DNA from: Acidithiobacillus marinus
GTDB lineage: Bacteria > Pseudomonadota > Gammaproteobacteria > Acidithiobacillales > Acidithiobacillaceae
Assembly: GCF_002847505.1 (NCBI RefSeq)
Contig: NZ_MXAV01000056.1
Location: forward strand, 1-64,000
Length of the DNA stretch: 64,000 nucleotides
Reading direction: 5' to 3'
The notes beneath the pieces were generated by a model, which did not search any database, was not told the DNA's origin, and saw only the letters and a list, made by a program, of their open reading frames with translations. Positions 8,094 through 17,624 of the stretch are shown piece after piece. Positions within the stretch are counted from its first letter, which is position 1, and every line of letters begins with the position of its first letter. Position numbers and translations under genes: made by a program.

Positions 8094-9761
8094 ATGGCGC
8101 AATATGTTTTTACCATGAATCATTTGAGCAAAACCGTTCCCCCTAAGCGCGTACTGCTCAAGGACATCTCTCTCTCCTTTTTCCCCGGCGCGAAAATTGG
8201 CGTGCTGGGTTTGAACGGATCAGGGAAATCCACCCTGATGAAAATCATGGCCGGTGTGGATCGCGAGTTTGAGGGGGAAGCCCTGCCCATGCCGAACCTG
8301 AAAATTGGCTATCTTCCCCAAGAGCCCGACGTCGACCCCAACAAAACCGTCCGCCAGGTCGTGGAAGAAGGACTGGGTGATATCCTCGGTGCCCAACAAC
8401 AACTGGAAGCCGTGTATGCGGCTTACGCAGAACCCGATGCCGACTTTGACGCCCTGGCTGCGGAGCAAGGCCGCCTGGAAGCCATAGTCGCCGCTAGTGA
8501 TGGGCACCAGGCCGAACAGCAGATGGAAGTAGCCGCAGATGCCCTGCGCCTGGCCCCCTGGGATGCCCTGGTCGGACCGCTTTCCGGTGGCGAAAAGCGG
8601 CGTATTGCCCTATGTCGCCTGCTCATCAGCCGCCCCGACATGCTCCTGCTCGACGAACCCACCAACCATCTCGATGCCGAGTCGGTGGACTGGCTCGAGC
8701 AATATCTGCAACGCTTCAGCGGCACCGTGGTCGCCGTCACCCATGACCGTTACTTTCTGGACAACGCCGCCGAATGGATTCTGGAACTGGATCGCGGCCG
8801 TGGCTTTCCTTATAAAGGCAACTACTCCGCCTGGCTGGAACAAAAGGAAAAACGCCTGGAACAGGAGGCACGCAGCGAAGCTTCGCGCATCAAAGCCATG
8901 CAGCAGGAGCTGGAATGGGTGCGCCAGAACACCAAGGGGCGGCAAAGCAAAAGCAAGGCGCGCCTGGCCCGCTTTGAAGAGCTCAGTTCTTATGAATATC
9001 AGACCCGCAACGAAACCTCGGAAATATTCATTCCCGTCGCCGAAAGACTGGGTAATGAGGTCATTGAATTTACCGAAGTCAGCAAGGGCTTCGGCGACCG
9101 CCTGCTGTTTGAGAATCTGAGTTTCAAGATTCCCCCGGGGGCCATAGTCGGCGTCATTGGTCCCAACGGCGCGGGTAAATCCACTTTTTTCCGGATGATC
9201 ATCGGTCAGGAACAAGCTGACAGCGGCACGGTCAACATTGGCCCTACGGTAAAAATGGCTTATGTGGACCAGTCCCGCGATGCCCTAGCGGCCAAAAACA
9301 ACGTCTGGGAAGAAATATCGGGGGGTCTGGATATTCTCACCGTCGGCAAATTCGAGATTCAGTCCCGTGCCTATTGTGGCCGCTTCAACTTCAAGGGCAA
9401 CGACCAGCAGAAACTGGTCGGGCAATTATCCGGCGGTGAACGCGGCCGCCTGCATCTCGCCAAAACCCTGATAGCTGGCGGTAACGTCCTGCTGCTCGAT
9501 GAGCCCTCCAATGATCTGGACGTGGAAACCTTGCGCGCCCTGGAAGATGCCCTCCTGGAGTTTGCCGGCAGCGTTCTGGTGATCTCCCATGACCGCTGGT
9601 TTCTGGATCGTATTGCCACCCATATCATCGCTTTTGAAGGCGATGGACACGTCGAATTTTTTGCCGGTAATTATCATGAATATGAAGCCGACAAAAAACG
9701 CCGCCTGGGCGAAGAAGGGGCGAAACCCCACCGTTTGCGCTACAAGCCGATCATCCGTTAA
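8094..9761 (+). CDS. ettA: Energy-dependent translational throttle protein EttA (ABC-F ATPase)
   Basis: ABC-F protein that binds the ribosomal E site and gates entry into elongation according to ATP/ADP ratio. The 555-residue length is that of EttA. Two ABC cassettes are clear: Walker A GLNGSGKST and GPNGAGKST, signatures LSGGEKRR and LSGGERGR, and Walker B with DEPTNHLD and DEPSNDLD. There is no membrane segment. The open frame extends upstream to 7950, but family alignment and GGAAAAAG before ATG 8094 favour MAQYVF as the N terminus. It stands alone, convergent with the TonB receptor gene, with 20 bases between them. Confidence 0.93.
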   Translation: MAQYVFTMNHLSKTVPPKRVLLKDISLSFFPGAKIGVLGLNGSGKSTLMKIMAGVDREFEGEALPMPNLKIGYLPQEPDVDPNKTVRQVVEEGLGDILGAQQQLEAVYAAYAEPDADFDALAAEQGRLEAIVAASDGHQAEQQMEVAADALRLAPWDALVGPLSGGEKRRIALCRLLISRPDMLLLDEPTNHLDAESVDWLEQYLQRFSGTVVAVTHDRYFLDNAAEWILELDRGRGFPYKGNYSAWLEQKEKRLEQEARSEASRIKAMQQELEWVRQNTKGRQSKSKARLARFEELSSYEYQTRNETSEIFIPVAERLGNEVIEFTEVSKGFGDRLLFENLSFKIPPGAIVGVIGPNGAGKSTFFRMIIGQEQADSGTVNIGPTVKMAYVDQSRDALAAKNNVWEEISGGLDILTVGKFEIQSRAYCGRFNFKGNDQQKLVGQLSGGERGRLHLAKTLIAGGNVLLLDEPSNDLDVETLRALEDALLEFAGSVLVISHDRWFLDRIATHIIAFEGDGHVEFFAGNYHEYEADKKRRLGEEGAKPHRLRYKPIIR

Positions 9762-9781
9762 AGCGCAAAGGGGTAAGGTCT

Positions 9782-12049
9782 TCAGTGGTAATGCCAGCGC
9801 AGACTCAACACTACCGTCCGCGCCGGCAGCGGATAAAAGCTGGCACCACTGTCGAGGGTCAACCCGCCCGTACTGATCAGACCAATACCCCGGTTTTGCA
9901 ACAGATTATACACCCATAAATCGACATCTACAGATTGCTGCCGGCCCTTCCAGGTGTGCCCCAGATTCACGTCAGTCAGGACATAACCGGATATCCTTTC
10001 CCGGTGTAAACTATCCGCCCAGCGCGGGCCGATATATTTTTCCTGCACCGTCGCACGCCATTGATCGCGCGCATACTGGAAAAGGGCGTTGCCGGACCAA
10101 AGCGGCGTATCCGGCGTTTGTAAACCGCTTACTGGCAAGGGCACGCCGCCCATGCCTTGGAGATTCTTGGAAAAAATACTGCGTGTATAACTACTATTCG
10201 CGGCGATTAACCAGTGCCCATCGAGACGCCACTGGGTACTGACACTGGCGCCATAACTCTGCCCGTCTCCCACATTTTGCGGATAGGTTAAACCAGACAG
10301 AGGATCATAGACCGATACCGGTTTATGGCGAAAAGTGCCGTAGTAACCCAGCGCCTCCACATAGCCAGAAGCAAGCGCCCAACGCAGGGACAAATCTCCC
10401 TGATTACTGCGAATGAGGCGCTGGGCATCCCAGAGATGCTGGATCGATACCCCCGCGCGTTGAAAAGCAGCGAGATTCTGCTGGTAAGCCGGCCACAAAT
10501 CAAAGCCGGGGGAAGCCACATTGCTACCCGCATTGCCCCGCAAAAGCCAGTGATCATTGACAAGCCAGCGCAGGCCAATATATGGCAGAAAAGTCCCCAG
10601 AGTGCGTCCTTGCACCGATTGCCTCGGCATCAGTGCAGCCTGATTCAGGGCCTGAGCCAGAGAATCGCTGGTCAGATTACGCGGATCATAAGCCTGCAAT
10701 CCGGGAAGAGTATCCCAAAAATAGCGCCCGCCCCAATCTAGGCTGACCCGACCTCGATGCCAGTCTTGCTCCAGGTAAAGGCTGTCATAGCGTTCCGGAC
10801 TATCGGGAGCACTCAGCAGAGACCAGCGCAGAAATTGCAATCCTCCCATGACAGTAGCCTGATATAAGGCACTATTGGTCAACGGGTGCGGCGAAATTTT
10901 TTCATCATGCCAGTAACCTGAGCGCCATCGCCAATCACCGGACTGCTTCTCCCAATCAAGGCGTAGACCCCAGCGCCACGCATGGAGATCAGCACGCTGC
11001 ACAAGGCTCTTTCCGCTTTGGACTATTCCTCGCCAATACTCCCCATCTTCCTGCATGCCGTAAGGCGATAAGCGGATTTCCCCAAGACTTCCCAGATGCT
11101 GGCGCCATTCCAAAAAGAGGGCATGGTCGGCGAAGTGCTGATGGTTGTAACCTTGATAGAACGCAGCTTCGGGAGCAGCGGGATTATTGACCGGATCACG
11201 ACTGTACGCCAGACGATTAAAGCGCTGTAAATCCAGTGATTCAGAATAATTGAGAGGCCGATAGTTGGCACTGCGATAATCTTCATGCACAAAAAACAGC
11301 CGAAGCAATCCTGATTGATAAACCTGCTGCCAGCCTACAGCGATATTGCTTCGGCCTTCAGGAGTCGTCCCCCAGCCTCGCCACTGACCCGCCCGGGTAA
11401 AAGAACCCGAAACAAACAACCGCGATCCTCCTGGCAAGGACCCGCTATCCCAGCGCAGAAAACTGCGAGTAAATCCTTTGCTACCGATGCTCTGACTGAG
11501 TAGCCAGCGACTTTGCTGCAATGGCCAAAGAATCCGGCTATCTACTACTCCCGCCAAGCTCCCGGGACTGGGCAGCGAGGGCGGAATAGCGCCCTGAAAT
11601 AATTGTACGGACTGGATATCCTCCTGATCTACCAACCACTGACCCGGCCCGGAAAATCCCGCTATCAGCGACAAACCATCAAGCAAATCACCAGCGCCAT
11701 GCTGAGCCGTCTCACCCCGTACCCGCAAGCCTTTACCGGCGTTTTGCACATTGGCCAGATTGAGCGCGTCCGGCGCGTTATAAGAAACTCCCGGCAAAAA
11801 ACCGAGAGCCGCTTCACTGCTGGCGCCACCTGGACCCGCCAGTAACGCCATCTGTTGTTGATTCAGACTATAACTCGTAGCGCTCATGGTCGTTGCCTGA
11901 CCAGACTGTATAGGCATGCCGGCTGACGTCTCTCGCCGCACCGTTCCCAGATCCTCGGCTTCTGCATTTTCGTTGAGAGCAATATTTAACAAAGGGAAAA
12001 AACCACCCAGTAACCATAAATAATGCAGCTTACCCAAACGAACACCCAT
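9782..12049 (-). CDS. TonB-dependent outer-membrane receptor
   Basis: A 755-residue outer-membrane protein with a hydrophobic N-terminal signal (LWLLGGFFPLLNIAL), a plug region (LRVRGETAQHGAGDLLDGL, then VDQEDIQSVQLFQG) and a long aromatic-rich beta-barrel ending near RTVVLSLRWHYH, typical of TonB receptors. The ligand cannot be read from the sequence; siderophore, metal chelate or cobalamin are all possible. GGGAG lies seven bases before ATG 12049. A perfect 23-base palindrome sits just upstream, so expression is probably under a dimeric repressor. No TonB/ExbBD or periplasmic binding gene is nearby. Confidence 0.85.
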   Translation of the reverse strand: MGVRLGKLHYLWLLGGFFPLLNIALNENAEAEDLGTVRRETSAGMPIQSGQATTMSATSYSLNQQQMALLAGPGGASSEAALGFLPGVSYNAPDALNLANVQNAGKGLRVRGETAQHGAGDLLDGLSLIAGFSGPGQWLVDQEDIQSVQLFQGAIPPSLPSPGSLAGVVDSRILWPLQQSRWLLSQSIGSKGFTRSFLRWDSGSLPGGSRLFVSGSFTRAGQWRGWGTTPEGRSNIAVGWQQVYQSGLLRLFFVHEDYRSANYRPLNYSESLDLQRFNRLAYSRDPVNNPAAPEAAFYQGYNHQHFADHALFLEWRQHLGSLGEIRLSPYGMQEDGEYWRGIVQSGKSLVQRADLHAWRWGLRLDWEKQSGDWRWRSGYWHDEKISPHPLTNSALYQATVMGGLQFLRWSLLSAPDSPERYDSLYLEQDWHRGRVSLDWGGRYFWDTLPGLQAYDPRNLTSDSLAQALNQAALMPRQSVQGRTLGTFLPYIGLRWLVNDHWLLRGNAGSNVASPGFDLWPAYQQNLAAFQRAGVSIQHLWDAQRLIRSNQGDLSLRWALASGYVEALGYYGTFRHKPVSVYDPLSGLTYPQNVGDGQSYGASVSTQWRLDGHWLIAANSSYTRSIFSKNLQGMGGVPLPVSGLQTPDTPLWSGNALFQYARDQWRATVQEKYIGPRWADSLHRERISGYVLTDVNLGHTWKGRQQSVDVDLWVYNLLQNRGIGLISTGGLTLDSGASFYPLPARTVVLSLRWHYH

Positions 12050-12063
12050 CTTCTCGCTCCCTA

Positions 12064-12086
12064 TATATGCAACTTTGTTGCATATA
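12064..12086. promoter_or_regulatory. Perfect palindromic operator candidate before the TonB receptor gene
   Basis: Ten-base arms TATATGCAAC and GTTGCATATA separated by TTT form a perfect inverted repeat 15 bases upstream of the receptor ATG. On the minus strand a TTGAGC / TATTAT pair (16-base spacing) lies directly upstream, so a protein bound here would block transcription start. The sequence does not look like a Fur box. The cognate regulator, perhaps a metal-responsive one, is inferred and not identified in the window. Confidence 0.6.
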
Positions 12087-12167
12087 ATAAATTATTTTGC
12101 GCGCTGCTCAAGCATTCCTTTTCCTGAACCGGTGGCGCAAATCACAAAACCAGCGCGTCCCGACGCC

Positions 12168-12196
12168 TTGACTTTCGGCCAGCATCTCCTTATCTT
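12168..12196 (+). promoter_or_regulatory. Sigma70-type promoter of rpmH
   Basis: TTGACT (12168-12173) and TATCTT (12191-12196) are separated by 17 bases, about 37 bases upstream of the rpmH ATG. The -35 is one base off consensus and the -10 two off. Position and orientation suit the rpmH-rnpA-yidD-yidC transcript. Confidence 0.6.
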
Positions 12197-12232
12197 CTCA
12201 GCCCTTAGGATTTACCCGCAGGAAGTGTTCCA

Positions 12233-12367
12233 ATGAAGCGTACTTTTCAACCCAGCGTTACCCATCGCAAGCGTACTCACGGCTTTCGTGCCCGTATGGC
12301 CACCAAGTCTGGACGCCTTGTTCTGAAACGTCGGCGCGCCAAGGGCCGTCAACGTCTCTGTCCGTAA
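12233..12367 (+). CDS. rpmH: 50S ribosomal protein L34
   Basis: A 44-residue, very basic protein starting MKRTFQPS and continuing with [11 protein letters not shown] and a Lys/Arg-rich tail, unmistakably L34. It ends in LCP, a little unusual because most L34 proteins end in a short basic or Ser-rich tail. GGAAG lies ten bases before ATG 12233. It begins the conserved rpmH-rnpA-yidD-yidC-mnmE run. In many bacteria dnaA lies next to rpmH; here dnaA is about 16.8 kb away. Confidence 0.97.
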   Translation: MKRTFQPSVTHRKRTHGFRARMATKSGRLVLKRRRAKGRQRLCP

Positions 12368-12371
12368 GCGT

Positions 12372-12722
12372 ATGCATCCGGTGGAGGCGCATCCTCATCG
12401 CTTTACCCGCGAGGATCGCCTCCGCCAGAAGGCGCTCATCCAGCGCACCATCCAACAGGGGCGCAAAAAAGTTTTTCCCGAATTAATCATGTATACCCTC
12501 CCCAATACCGTTTCTCATCCACGACTGGGGCTGGCTGTAAGCCGCAAGGTCGGAAATGCCGTAATGCGTAATCGGGTCAAAAGGCGTTTGCGGGAAGCAT
12601 TCCGCCTGCAAGAACAACGCTCGACGGCGCTGGACGTCATGGTTGTCGCCCGTAACGGGGCGAAAAAGCTCAGCATGGCTGCCATGGGGGCTTATTTCCG
12701 GCAACTGCTGAGGAAAACATGA
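12372..12722 (+). CDS. rnpA: Ribonuclease P protein component
   Basis: The 116-residue protein subunit assists RNase P RNA in maturing tRNA 5' ends. The diagnostic basic helix [13 protein letters not shown] is present, preceded by the [12 protein letters not shown] strand of the RnpA fold. It starts four bases after rpmH and its TGA overlaps the yidD ATG by four bases. Transcription would come from the rpmH promoter. Confidence 0.95.
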   Translation: MHPVEAHPHRFTREDRLRQKALIQRTIQQGRKKVFPELIMYTLPNTVSHPRLGLAVSRKVGNAVMRNRVKRRLREAFRLQEQRSTALDVMVVARNGAKKLSMAAMGAYFRQLLRKT

Positions 12723-12934
12723 GTGCGCGTCGCGCCGCCATAATTGCGGTTCGCACCTATCAATACGCCATCAGCCCCTTGCTGGGTCATCATTGCCGTT
12801 TTTATCCAACCTGCTCTGAATATACTTGTCAGGCCATTGAACGCTATGGCGTTGCCAAAGGTTCCTGGCTAGGTATCAAACGCATCGGCCGCTGCCATCC
12901 CTGGCACGCAGGCGGTGTTGATCCTGTTCCTTAA
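12719..12934 (+). CDS. yidD: Membrane protein insertion efficiency factor YidD
   Basis: A 71-residue member of the UPF0161/YidD family, which supports insertion of inner-membrane proteins alongside YidC. The conserved core [20 protein letters not shown] and [12 protein letters not shown] is complete, including the cysteines. It overlaps rnpA by four bases (ATGA) and sits 18 bases before yidC, the usual arrangement. Confidence 0.95.
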   Translation: MSARRAAIIAVRTYQYAISPLLGHHCRFYPTCSEYTCQAIERYGVAKGSWLGIKRIGRCHPWHAGGVDPVP

Positions 12935-12952
12935 AAAACACACTGGGGCTCC

Positions 12953-14551
12953 ATGGAAAATCAGAAAACCTTTCTTGTCATTGCACTGGCCGTGGTCTTT
13001 TTTTTGTTGTTTCAGGCCTGGCAAGAACAAAATACGCCGAAATCCGTGCCATCCTCTCCCAGCACAGTCAGCAAGGCGGTAACCCCCAGCACGACGCCGC
13101 AGACCGCCCCGACCGTTTCCACACCGCCCCGTGCTGCGCCGGTGACTCAGGCTATCGCCCCGGTCAATGGTCCAACGGTGCCCTTTACAACCCGGGTTTT
13201 TACCGGTCAGATCAGCCTTCACGGTGGTGATATCCAGAATCTGGGCCTGCGCGCTTATGCTACTGCCACCAACAATCCCAAGCCTTATCCTATTCTTGAT
13301 ACCACTCCGGCCAAACTGACCACCCAGCAAAGCGGCTTTATCGGTAGTCATGGACAGTTACTGATTCCCCAGTTTGCTGAAGCAACTCCGCATTCGGCTA
13401 ACGCCGGCACCGTGGTCCTGAAAGGCAAGGCCGGGCCTTTGGCGGTCCGCAAGACCTGGACTTTCCGGCCGGACAGCTACCTGGCGGAAGAGCACATCGA
13501 GATCACCAATACTGGTACCCAGGCCTGGAACGGCAGTTATTTTGACCAGATTCTGCGCAACGACCGCGCCGAAAGCCATATGTTCATGTCCATTTTTACG
13601 GGCGCCGTATTGATGCATAGCGGTAACTTCAGCGAAGTCAGCTTTGGGGACATGCGCGATCATCCTCGTCAGGAAGCGGGCCCCGGCTGGGCCGGCATGA
13701 TGGACCACTACTTTCTGGCAGCGGTCCTGCCTTCTGAGCAAGCTCATGTGCAGGTATATGCCCGCCCCTCAGGAAGTGATTATGTGGCCGGAGTGAACAT
13801 GCCACTGCCCACCCTGGAGCCGGGGCAAAGTACCCACATTACCCAGCAGGTGTTCCTCGGCCCCAAACAACAGAGTCGCCTGGCCGCTCTGGGTCGGGGC
13901 CTGGAGCAGACCGTGGACTATGGCTGGTTTGCCGTCATCGCCGAACCCATGCATCTGGTTCTCAAATGGTTTCATGGTCTGGTCGGTAACTGGGGTCTGG
14001 CCATCATTCTACTGGTCATTGTCATCAAGGCGATTTTCTTTTACCCCTCGGCCATCAGCTACCGGTCCATGGCCAATATGCGCAAGCTTCAGCCCAAACT
14101 GGAAAAACTGAAAAAAGAATGCGGAGATGATCGCCAGAAACTCGGGGCCGCCATGATGGAGCTCTACCGCACGGAAAAGGTCAATCCGATGGCAGGCTGT
14201 CTACCCATCCTGCTGCAAATGCCTTTTTTCATCGCCCTGTACTGGGTCCTGGTGGAAAGCGTGTCCCTGCGTCAGGCGCCGTTCATTCTCTGGATTCACG
14301 ACCTGTCAGTGCCCGACCCTTACTACATCCTGCCGCTGCTGATGGGCATTTCCATGTTTTTCCAGCAGCGTCTCAATCCCGCACCCGTCGATCCGATGCA
14401 GAAAAAAATCATGTCGGCGCTCCCGGTGATTTTCGCCGTGTTTTTCTCCTTTTTCCCGGCCGGTTTGGTGCTTTACTGGTTGACCAACAACGTCGTGTCC
14501 ATTGGCCAGCAATATCTGATCACCCGGCATATCATGGCGGCCAAGGACTAG
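12953..14551 (+). CDS. yidC: Membrane protein insertase YidC
   Basis: YidC inserts and folds inner-membrane proteins, alone or with SecYEG. The 532-residue protein has the Gram-negative layout: an N-terminal membrane anchor (FLVIALAVVFFLLFQAW), a Pro/Thr/Ser-rich linker, a large periplasmic beta domain (about 80-330), then the conserved C-terminal core of five membrane segments with WGLAIILLVIVIKAIFF, GCLPILLQMPFFIALYW and FPAGLVLYWLTNN. A GGGG lies just before ATG 12953. It is followed by mnmE. Confidence 0.96.
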   Translation: MENQKTFLVIALAVVFFLLFQAWQEQNTPKSVPSSPSTVSKAVTPSTTPQTAPTVSTPPRAAPVTQAIAPVNGPTVPFTTRVFTGQISLHGGDIQNLGLRAYATATNNPKPYPILDTTPAKLTTQQSGFIGSHGQLLIPQFAEATPHSANAGTVVLKGKAGPLAVRKTWTFRPDSYLAEEHIEITNTGTQAWNGSYFDQILRNDRAESHMFMSIFTGAVLMHSGNFSEVSFGDMRDHPRQEAGPGWAGMMDHYFLAAVLPSEQAHVQVYARPSGSDYVAGVNMPLPTLEPGQSTHITQQVFLGPKQQSRLAALGRGLEQTVDYGWFAVIAEPMHLVLKWFHGLVGNWGLAIILLVIVIKAIFFYPSAISYRSMANMRKLQPKLEKLKKECGDDRQKLGAAMMELYRTEKVNPMAGCLPILLQMPFFIALYWVLVESVSLRQAPFILWIHDLSVPDPYYILPLLMGISMFFQQRLNPAPVDPMQKKIMSALPVIFAVFFSFFPAGLVLYWLTNNVVSIGQQYLITRHIMAAKD

Positions 14552-14614
14552 GCAGCAACAGCGCATTGCCGGGCCGAGCCTCTCCCGACCCGGCCTTCAT
14601 AACAGGGTTCCGCG

Positions 14615-15976
14615 ATGTCCTATGTACAGGGAGACACCATTGTCGCCATTGCCACCCCGCCCGGAGAAGGCGGGGTGGGTATCATCCGCCTTTCCGGTCC
14701 CGAGGCCTTGCAGATTGGCCAGAGCCTCTGTGGTCAAATACCCTCCGGCAGCCAGCCCTGGCCAGCCCGACAAGCCCATTTTCGGCGCTTTTACAGTCCG
14801 GACGGACTGGTGATAGATCACGGGATTACCCTCTATTTTCCCGCGCCCCGTAGTTACACCGGAGAAGACGTGGTGGAGTTACAGGGACACGGTAGTCCTC
14901 TGGCCCTGGCCGCGTTGTTGCAGGCATGTGTAAAACACGGAGCCAGGGCCGCACGCCCCGGCGAATTCACCGAGAGGGCCTTTCTCAACGGGCGCCTGGA
15001 TCTGGCCCAGGCCGAGGCGGTAGCCGATCTCATCCATGCCCGCAGTGAAGCCCAGGTACGCGCCGCTGCGGCCAGCCTGGAAGGCGTTTTTTCCAATGCC
15101 GTAGCGGCCATACATGCCCAATTATTGCAGCTCCTTGCTCTGGTCGAAGCCGGTCTGGACTTCAGCGAGGAAGACCTCGGCGCTGCTCACGATATAGCCA
15201 TACATGAGGGGCTCATCGCTTTACAGCAGCAATTGCAACAATTGCTGCTGCAAGCCGGGCAGGGCGCCCGCCTCGCCCGGGGCGGGCGGGTGATTATTGC
15301 CGGTCGTCCCAATGTGGGCAAATCCAGCCTGATGAATGCTTTGGCTCAACGGGATGCCGCCATAGTCACCCCAGTTCCGGGAACCACCCGGGATCTGCTG
15401 CGCGAGGAAATCCTGCTCGACGGGCTGCCCATCGAACTCATCGATACGGCAGGGCTGCGCGACTCTGATGACCTGGTAGAGACCGAAGGTATTGCCCGTG
15501 CCCGGCAGATTCTCCACAGTGCCCAGCTGATATTAATGGTCGCTGATGCCCAGACGGGCTGGCAGCAGGACGATCAGATTATTCTCGACGAATTACCCAG
15601 TATCCCCAAGCTACTCGTCTGGAACAAGCTGGATCTGGTCGACACCCTCCCCGAAGCGCCTGCCGATGCCAGCGCCTGCGCCATTTCCGCTCTGACAGGG
15701 CTGGGGATGGCTGAGCTCAGGGCGCAGATCATGGTGCGGATGGGTATGGACCACAACGTCTGGGCCTTCAGCGCGCGGGAACGCCATGTGGAGGCTCTCG
15801 CCCGGGCAGGAGACAAGGTGACAGAAGCCGGATGCCTGCAAAAGGCCGCCGGTCACCCCGAACTGCTGGCACAAAGCCTGCGCGAAGCTGCCCATGCTCT
15901 GGCTCAGGTCACCGGTAAAATCGATGTAGAAGACTTGCTCGGAGAGATTTTTTCACGCTTCTGTATTGGCAAGTAA
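14615..15976 (+). CDS. mnmE: tRNA modification GTPase MnmE
   Basis: MnmE works with MnmG to add aminomethyl-type groups to U34 of certain tRNAs. The 453-residue protein has the N-terminal folate-binding domain (DTIVAIATPPGEGGVGIIR), the helical domain, and an inserted Ras-like G domain with GRPNVGKSS, DTAGLRD and NKLD. It ends with the C-terminal FCIGK, whose Cys is the conserved catalytic-type residue. MnmG, rsmG and parAB, which follow mnmE in many genomes, are absent here; an Hsp20 gene faces it across a terminator. Confidence 0.96.
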   Translation: MSYVQGDTIVAIATPPGEGGVGIIRLSGPEALQIGQSLCGQIPSGSQPWPARQAHFRRFYSPDGLVIDHGITLYFPAPRSYTGEDVVELQGHGSPLALAALLQACVKHGARAARPGEFTERAFLNGRLDLAQAEAVADLIHARSEAQVRAAAASLEGVFSNAVAAIHAQLLQLLALVEAGLDFSEEDLGAAHDIAIHEGLIALQQQLQQLLLQAGQGARLARGGRVIIAGRPNVGKSSLMNALAQRDAAIVTPVPGTTRDLLREEILLDGLPIELIDTAGLRDSDDLVETEGIARARQILHSAQLILMVADAQTGWQQDDQIILDELPSIPKLLVWNKLDLVDTLPEAPADASACAISALTGLGMAELRAQIMVRMGMDHNVWAFSARERHVEALARAGDKVTEAGCLQKAAGHPELLAQSLREAAHALAQVTGKIDVEDLLGEIFSRFCIGK

Positions 15977-15984
15977 GCCATAAA

Positions 15985-16014
15985 AAATGGGCCGGATAAG
16001 GCGCCGACCCATTT
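15985..16014. terminator. Bidirectional intrinsic terminator between mnmE and hsp20
   Basis: AAATGGGCCGG (15985-15995) pairs with CCGACCCATTT (16004-16014), an 11-base stem with one G-U pair and an 8-base loop. A-rich bases on the left and T-rich bases on the right let it serve both convergent genes. Confidence 0.7.
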
Positions 16015-16036
16015 ATGAAGGGATATTACTGCAGCA

Positions 16037-16492
16037 TTATTCTACGCTGATTTTGCGTCTTTTGGCGGATTCTGCCTTGGGTAGAACCAGTTCCAGAACA
16101 CCGTCCTTGTATGCCGCCTTGCTCTGGCTGGCATCCACATCCACAGGTAGTTGTACCGTGCGTGAAAACTCTCCATAACGACGTTCACGATAAATATATT
16201 TACCTTCTTCTTCCGTCTTGTTCTCTTCCTTGCTGCCGCTGATGTACACCTGGTTGCCATGCACCTGCACATCGAGCTTTTCCTTATCCATACCAGGAAC
16301 TTCCGCACGAATCACAATCTCGTTGTCCCGATCCAGAATATCAATGCGGGCAATATGGGCTCTCGCGGCAGCTGTCTGGTTGCCGTTATTTACCTGACGA
16401 AAAACGCCGGGCAGTAAAGAGTCAAAAAACTGTTCAACGGGATCTACAGAACGCATTGCCTGGGGGGCCGATTTCACATTTTCATCAACCAT
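16037..16492 (-). CDS. Small heat-shock protein of the Hsp20 family
   Basis: ATP-independent holdase that binds unfolding proteins. The 151-residue protein has the alpha-crystallin domain (about 45-140) with AEVPGMDKEKLDVQVHGN, a YGEFSRTVQLPVDVD segment and the GVLELVLPK motif, with a short basic C-terminal tail. AAGGAG lies six bases before ATG 16492. A sigma32-like promoter upstream indicates heat-shock control. It is monocistronic, bounded by a terminator. Confidence 0.94.
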   Translation of the reverse strand: MVDENVKSAPQAMRSVDPVEQFFDSLLPGVFRQVNNGNQTAAARAHIARIDILDRDNEIVIRAEVPGMDKEKLDVQVHGNQVYISGSKEENKTEEEGKYIYRERRYGEFSRTVQLPVDVDASQSKAAYKDGVLELVLPKAESAKRRKISVE

Positions 16493-16539
16493 GGGTATCT
16501 CCTTGTCTCAATCAGGGTGACCTACTCACCATGCCCATT

Positions 16540-16568
16540 TAATGGGGTCCCCCAAAAAATTTTTCAAG
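16540..16568 (-). promoter_or_regulatory. Sigma32 (RpoH) heat-shock promoter of hsp20
   Basis: On the minus strand CTTGAAA (16562-16568) is followed after 14 bases by CCCCATTA (16540-16547). This matches the enterobacterial RpoH consensus in both boxes and spacing. Transcription would give a leader of about 40 bases before the hsp20 ATG. Confidence 0.8.
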
Positions 16569-16597
16569 ACCCGGCAAATAAATTCCCGATACCTCTT

Positions 16598-17509
16598 TCA
16601 ATAAGGATAATCCCAACCTTCCGGCTGGTCCTTGAAACGGCGATGGACCCACCAGTACTGTTCCGGCGCCTTGCGAATGGCACTTTCCAGCACGGTATTC
16701 ATGGCCGTGGCGTCGGCCACCGCTTCGCCGGCCGGAAAGTTTTCGGGCATCGGCACAAATTCCAGACGAAATCCCTGCCCACGGGGCAGGCGATAGGCAA
16801 ACAGACCAAATACCGGACTCTGGCGACGCTGAGCCAGACGTCCCAGCAGGGGGGTAGTACAGGCCGGCCGCCCGAAAAATGGTGCATAATCACCTTCCCG
16901 GGGATCCACATTTTGGTCTGGCAAAATCCCCACCACCTGTTGACGCTGCAAAGCCTGCAAGAGGGGGCGGATGCCCTCTTCCTTGGCAGTCAAGTCGGCA
17001 CCGCTGCGCCCCCGGCCTGTCGCCATCAATTGATTCAGCGCTGGATTACGGGTTTCCATGTAGAGCACCGTCACCGGCCAGCGCTGACCAATATATTGCA
17101 CCGCAGCCTCCCAGGCCCCCAGGTGGGCGGTAAAGAGGATCACTCCGCGCCCCTGGGCCAGAGCCGCATCCACAGCCTCCACCCCGATGACTTCCCGAAT
17201 CAGGCCCGAAGCGCGGGGTAAGGGCCAGAACCATAAAGGGCCAAGCTCCAGGGCCGCCTGGCCCAGGGCGCGAAAATGCTGACAGAGCAGCGCCTGGCGC
17301 TGCGCATCAGATAAATCAGGAAAAGCAATGGCCAGATTGGCGGCAACCACCCGTCGGGGGCGGGACAACAGCCATCGCGCTGCATCGCCCAGCACCGCAC
17401 CCCACTGCTCCCGCCAAGTGGCGGGCAATAGTGCGGCACCGCGCAACATGCCCACAATTACCCACACTTGCACCCGCTGTCCGAAACTAGCCTTGACTGA
17501 ATTCCCCAC
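16598..17509 (-). CDS. Lipid A biosynthesis acyltransferase (LpxL/HtrB family)
   Basis: Inner-membrane enzyme that adds a secondary acyl chain to lipid A precursors. The 303-residue protein has the HxxxxE catalytic motif in FTAHLGAWE (about 130), a conserved [11 protein letters not shown] segment and a C-terminal [14 protein letters not shown], all typical of LpxL/LpxM proteins. The start is GTG 17509 with AGGA six bases upstream. Whether it is LpxL or LpxM cannot be decided by eye. It is divergent from nadD, 115 bases away. Confidence 0.88.
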   Translation of the reverse strand: MGNSVKASFGQRVQVWVIVGMLRGAALLPATWREQWGAVLGDAARWLLSRPRRVVAANLAIAFPDLSDAQRQALLCQHFRALGQAALELGPLWFWPLPRASGLIREVIGVEAVDAALAQGRGVILFTAHLGAWEAAVQYIGQRWPVTVLYMETRNPALNQLMATGRGRSGADLTAKEEGIRPLLQALQRQQVVGILPDQNVDPREGDYAPFFGRPACTTPLLGRLAQRRQSPVFGLFAYRLPRGQGFRLEFVPMPENFPAGEAVADATAMNTVLESAIRKAPEQYWWVHRRFKDQPEGWDYPY

Positions 17510-17624
17510 TTGGATTCCTGATCGCTTATACCATCGTCCCCATCATAGCCGCCGGAGGGGCTTTTTGTCTGCCGCCCTTCCCGGCCGACTTTCCCCCGCC
17601 TTCGCCCTTCGCTATATTCAGAGC

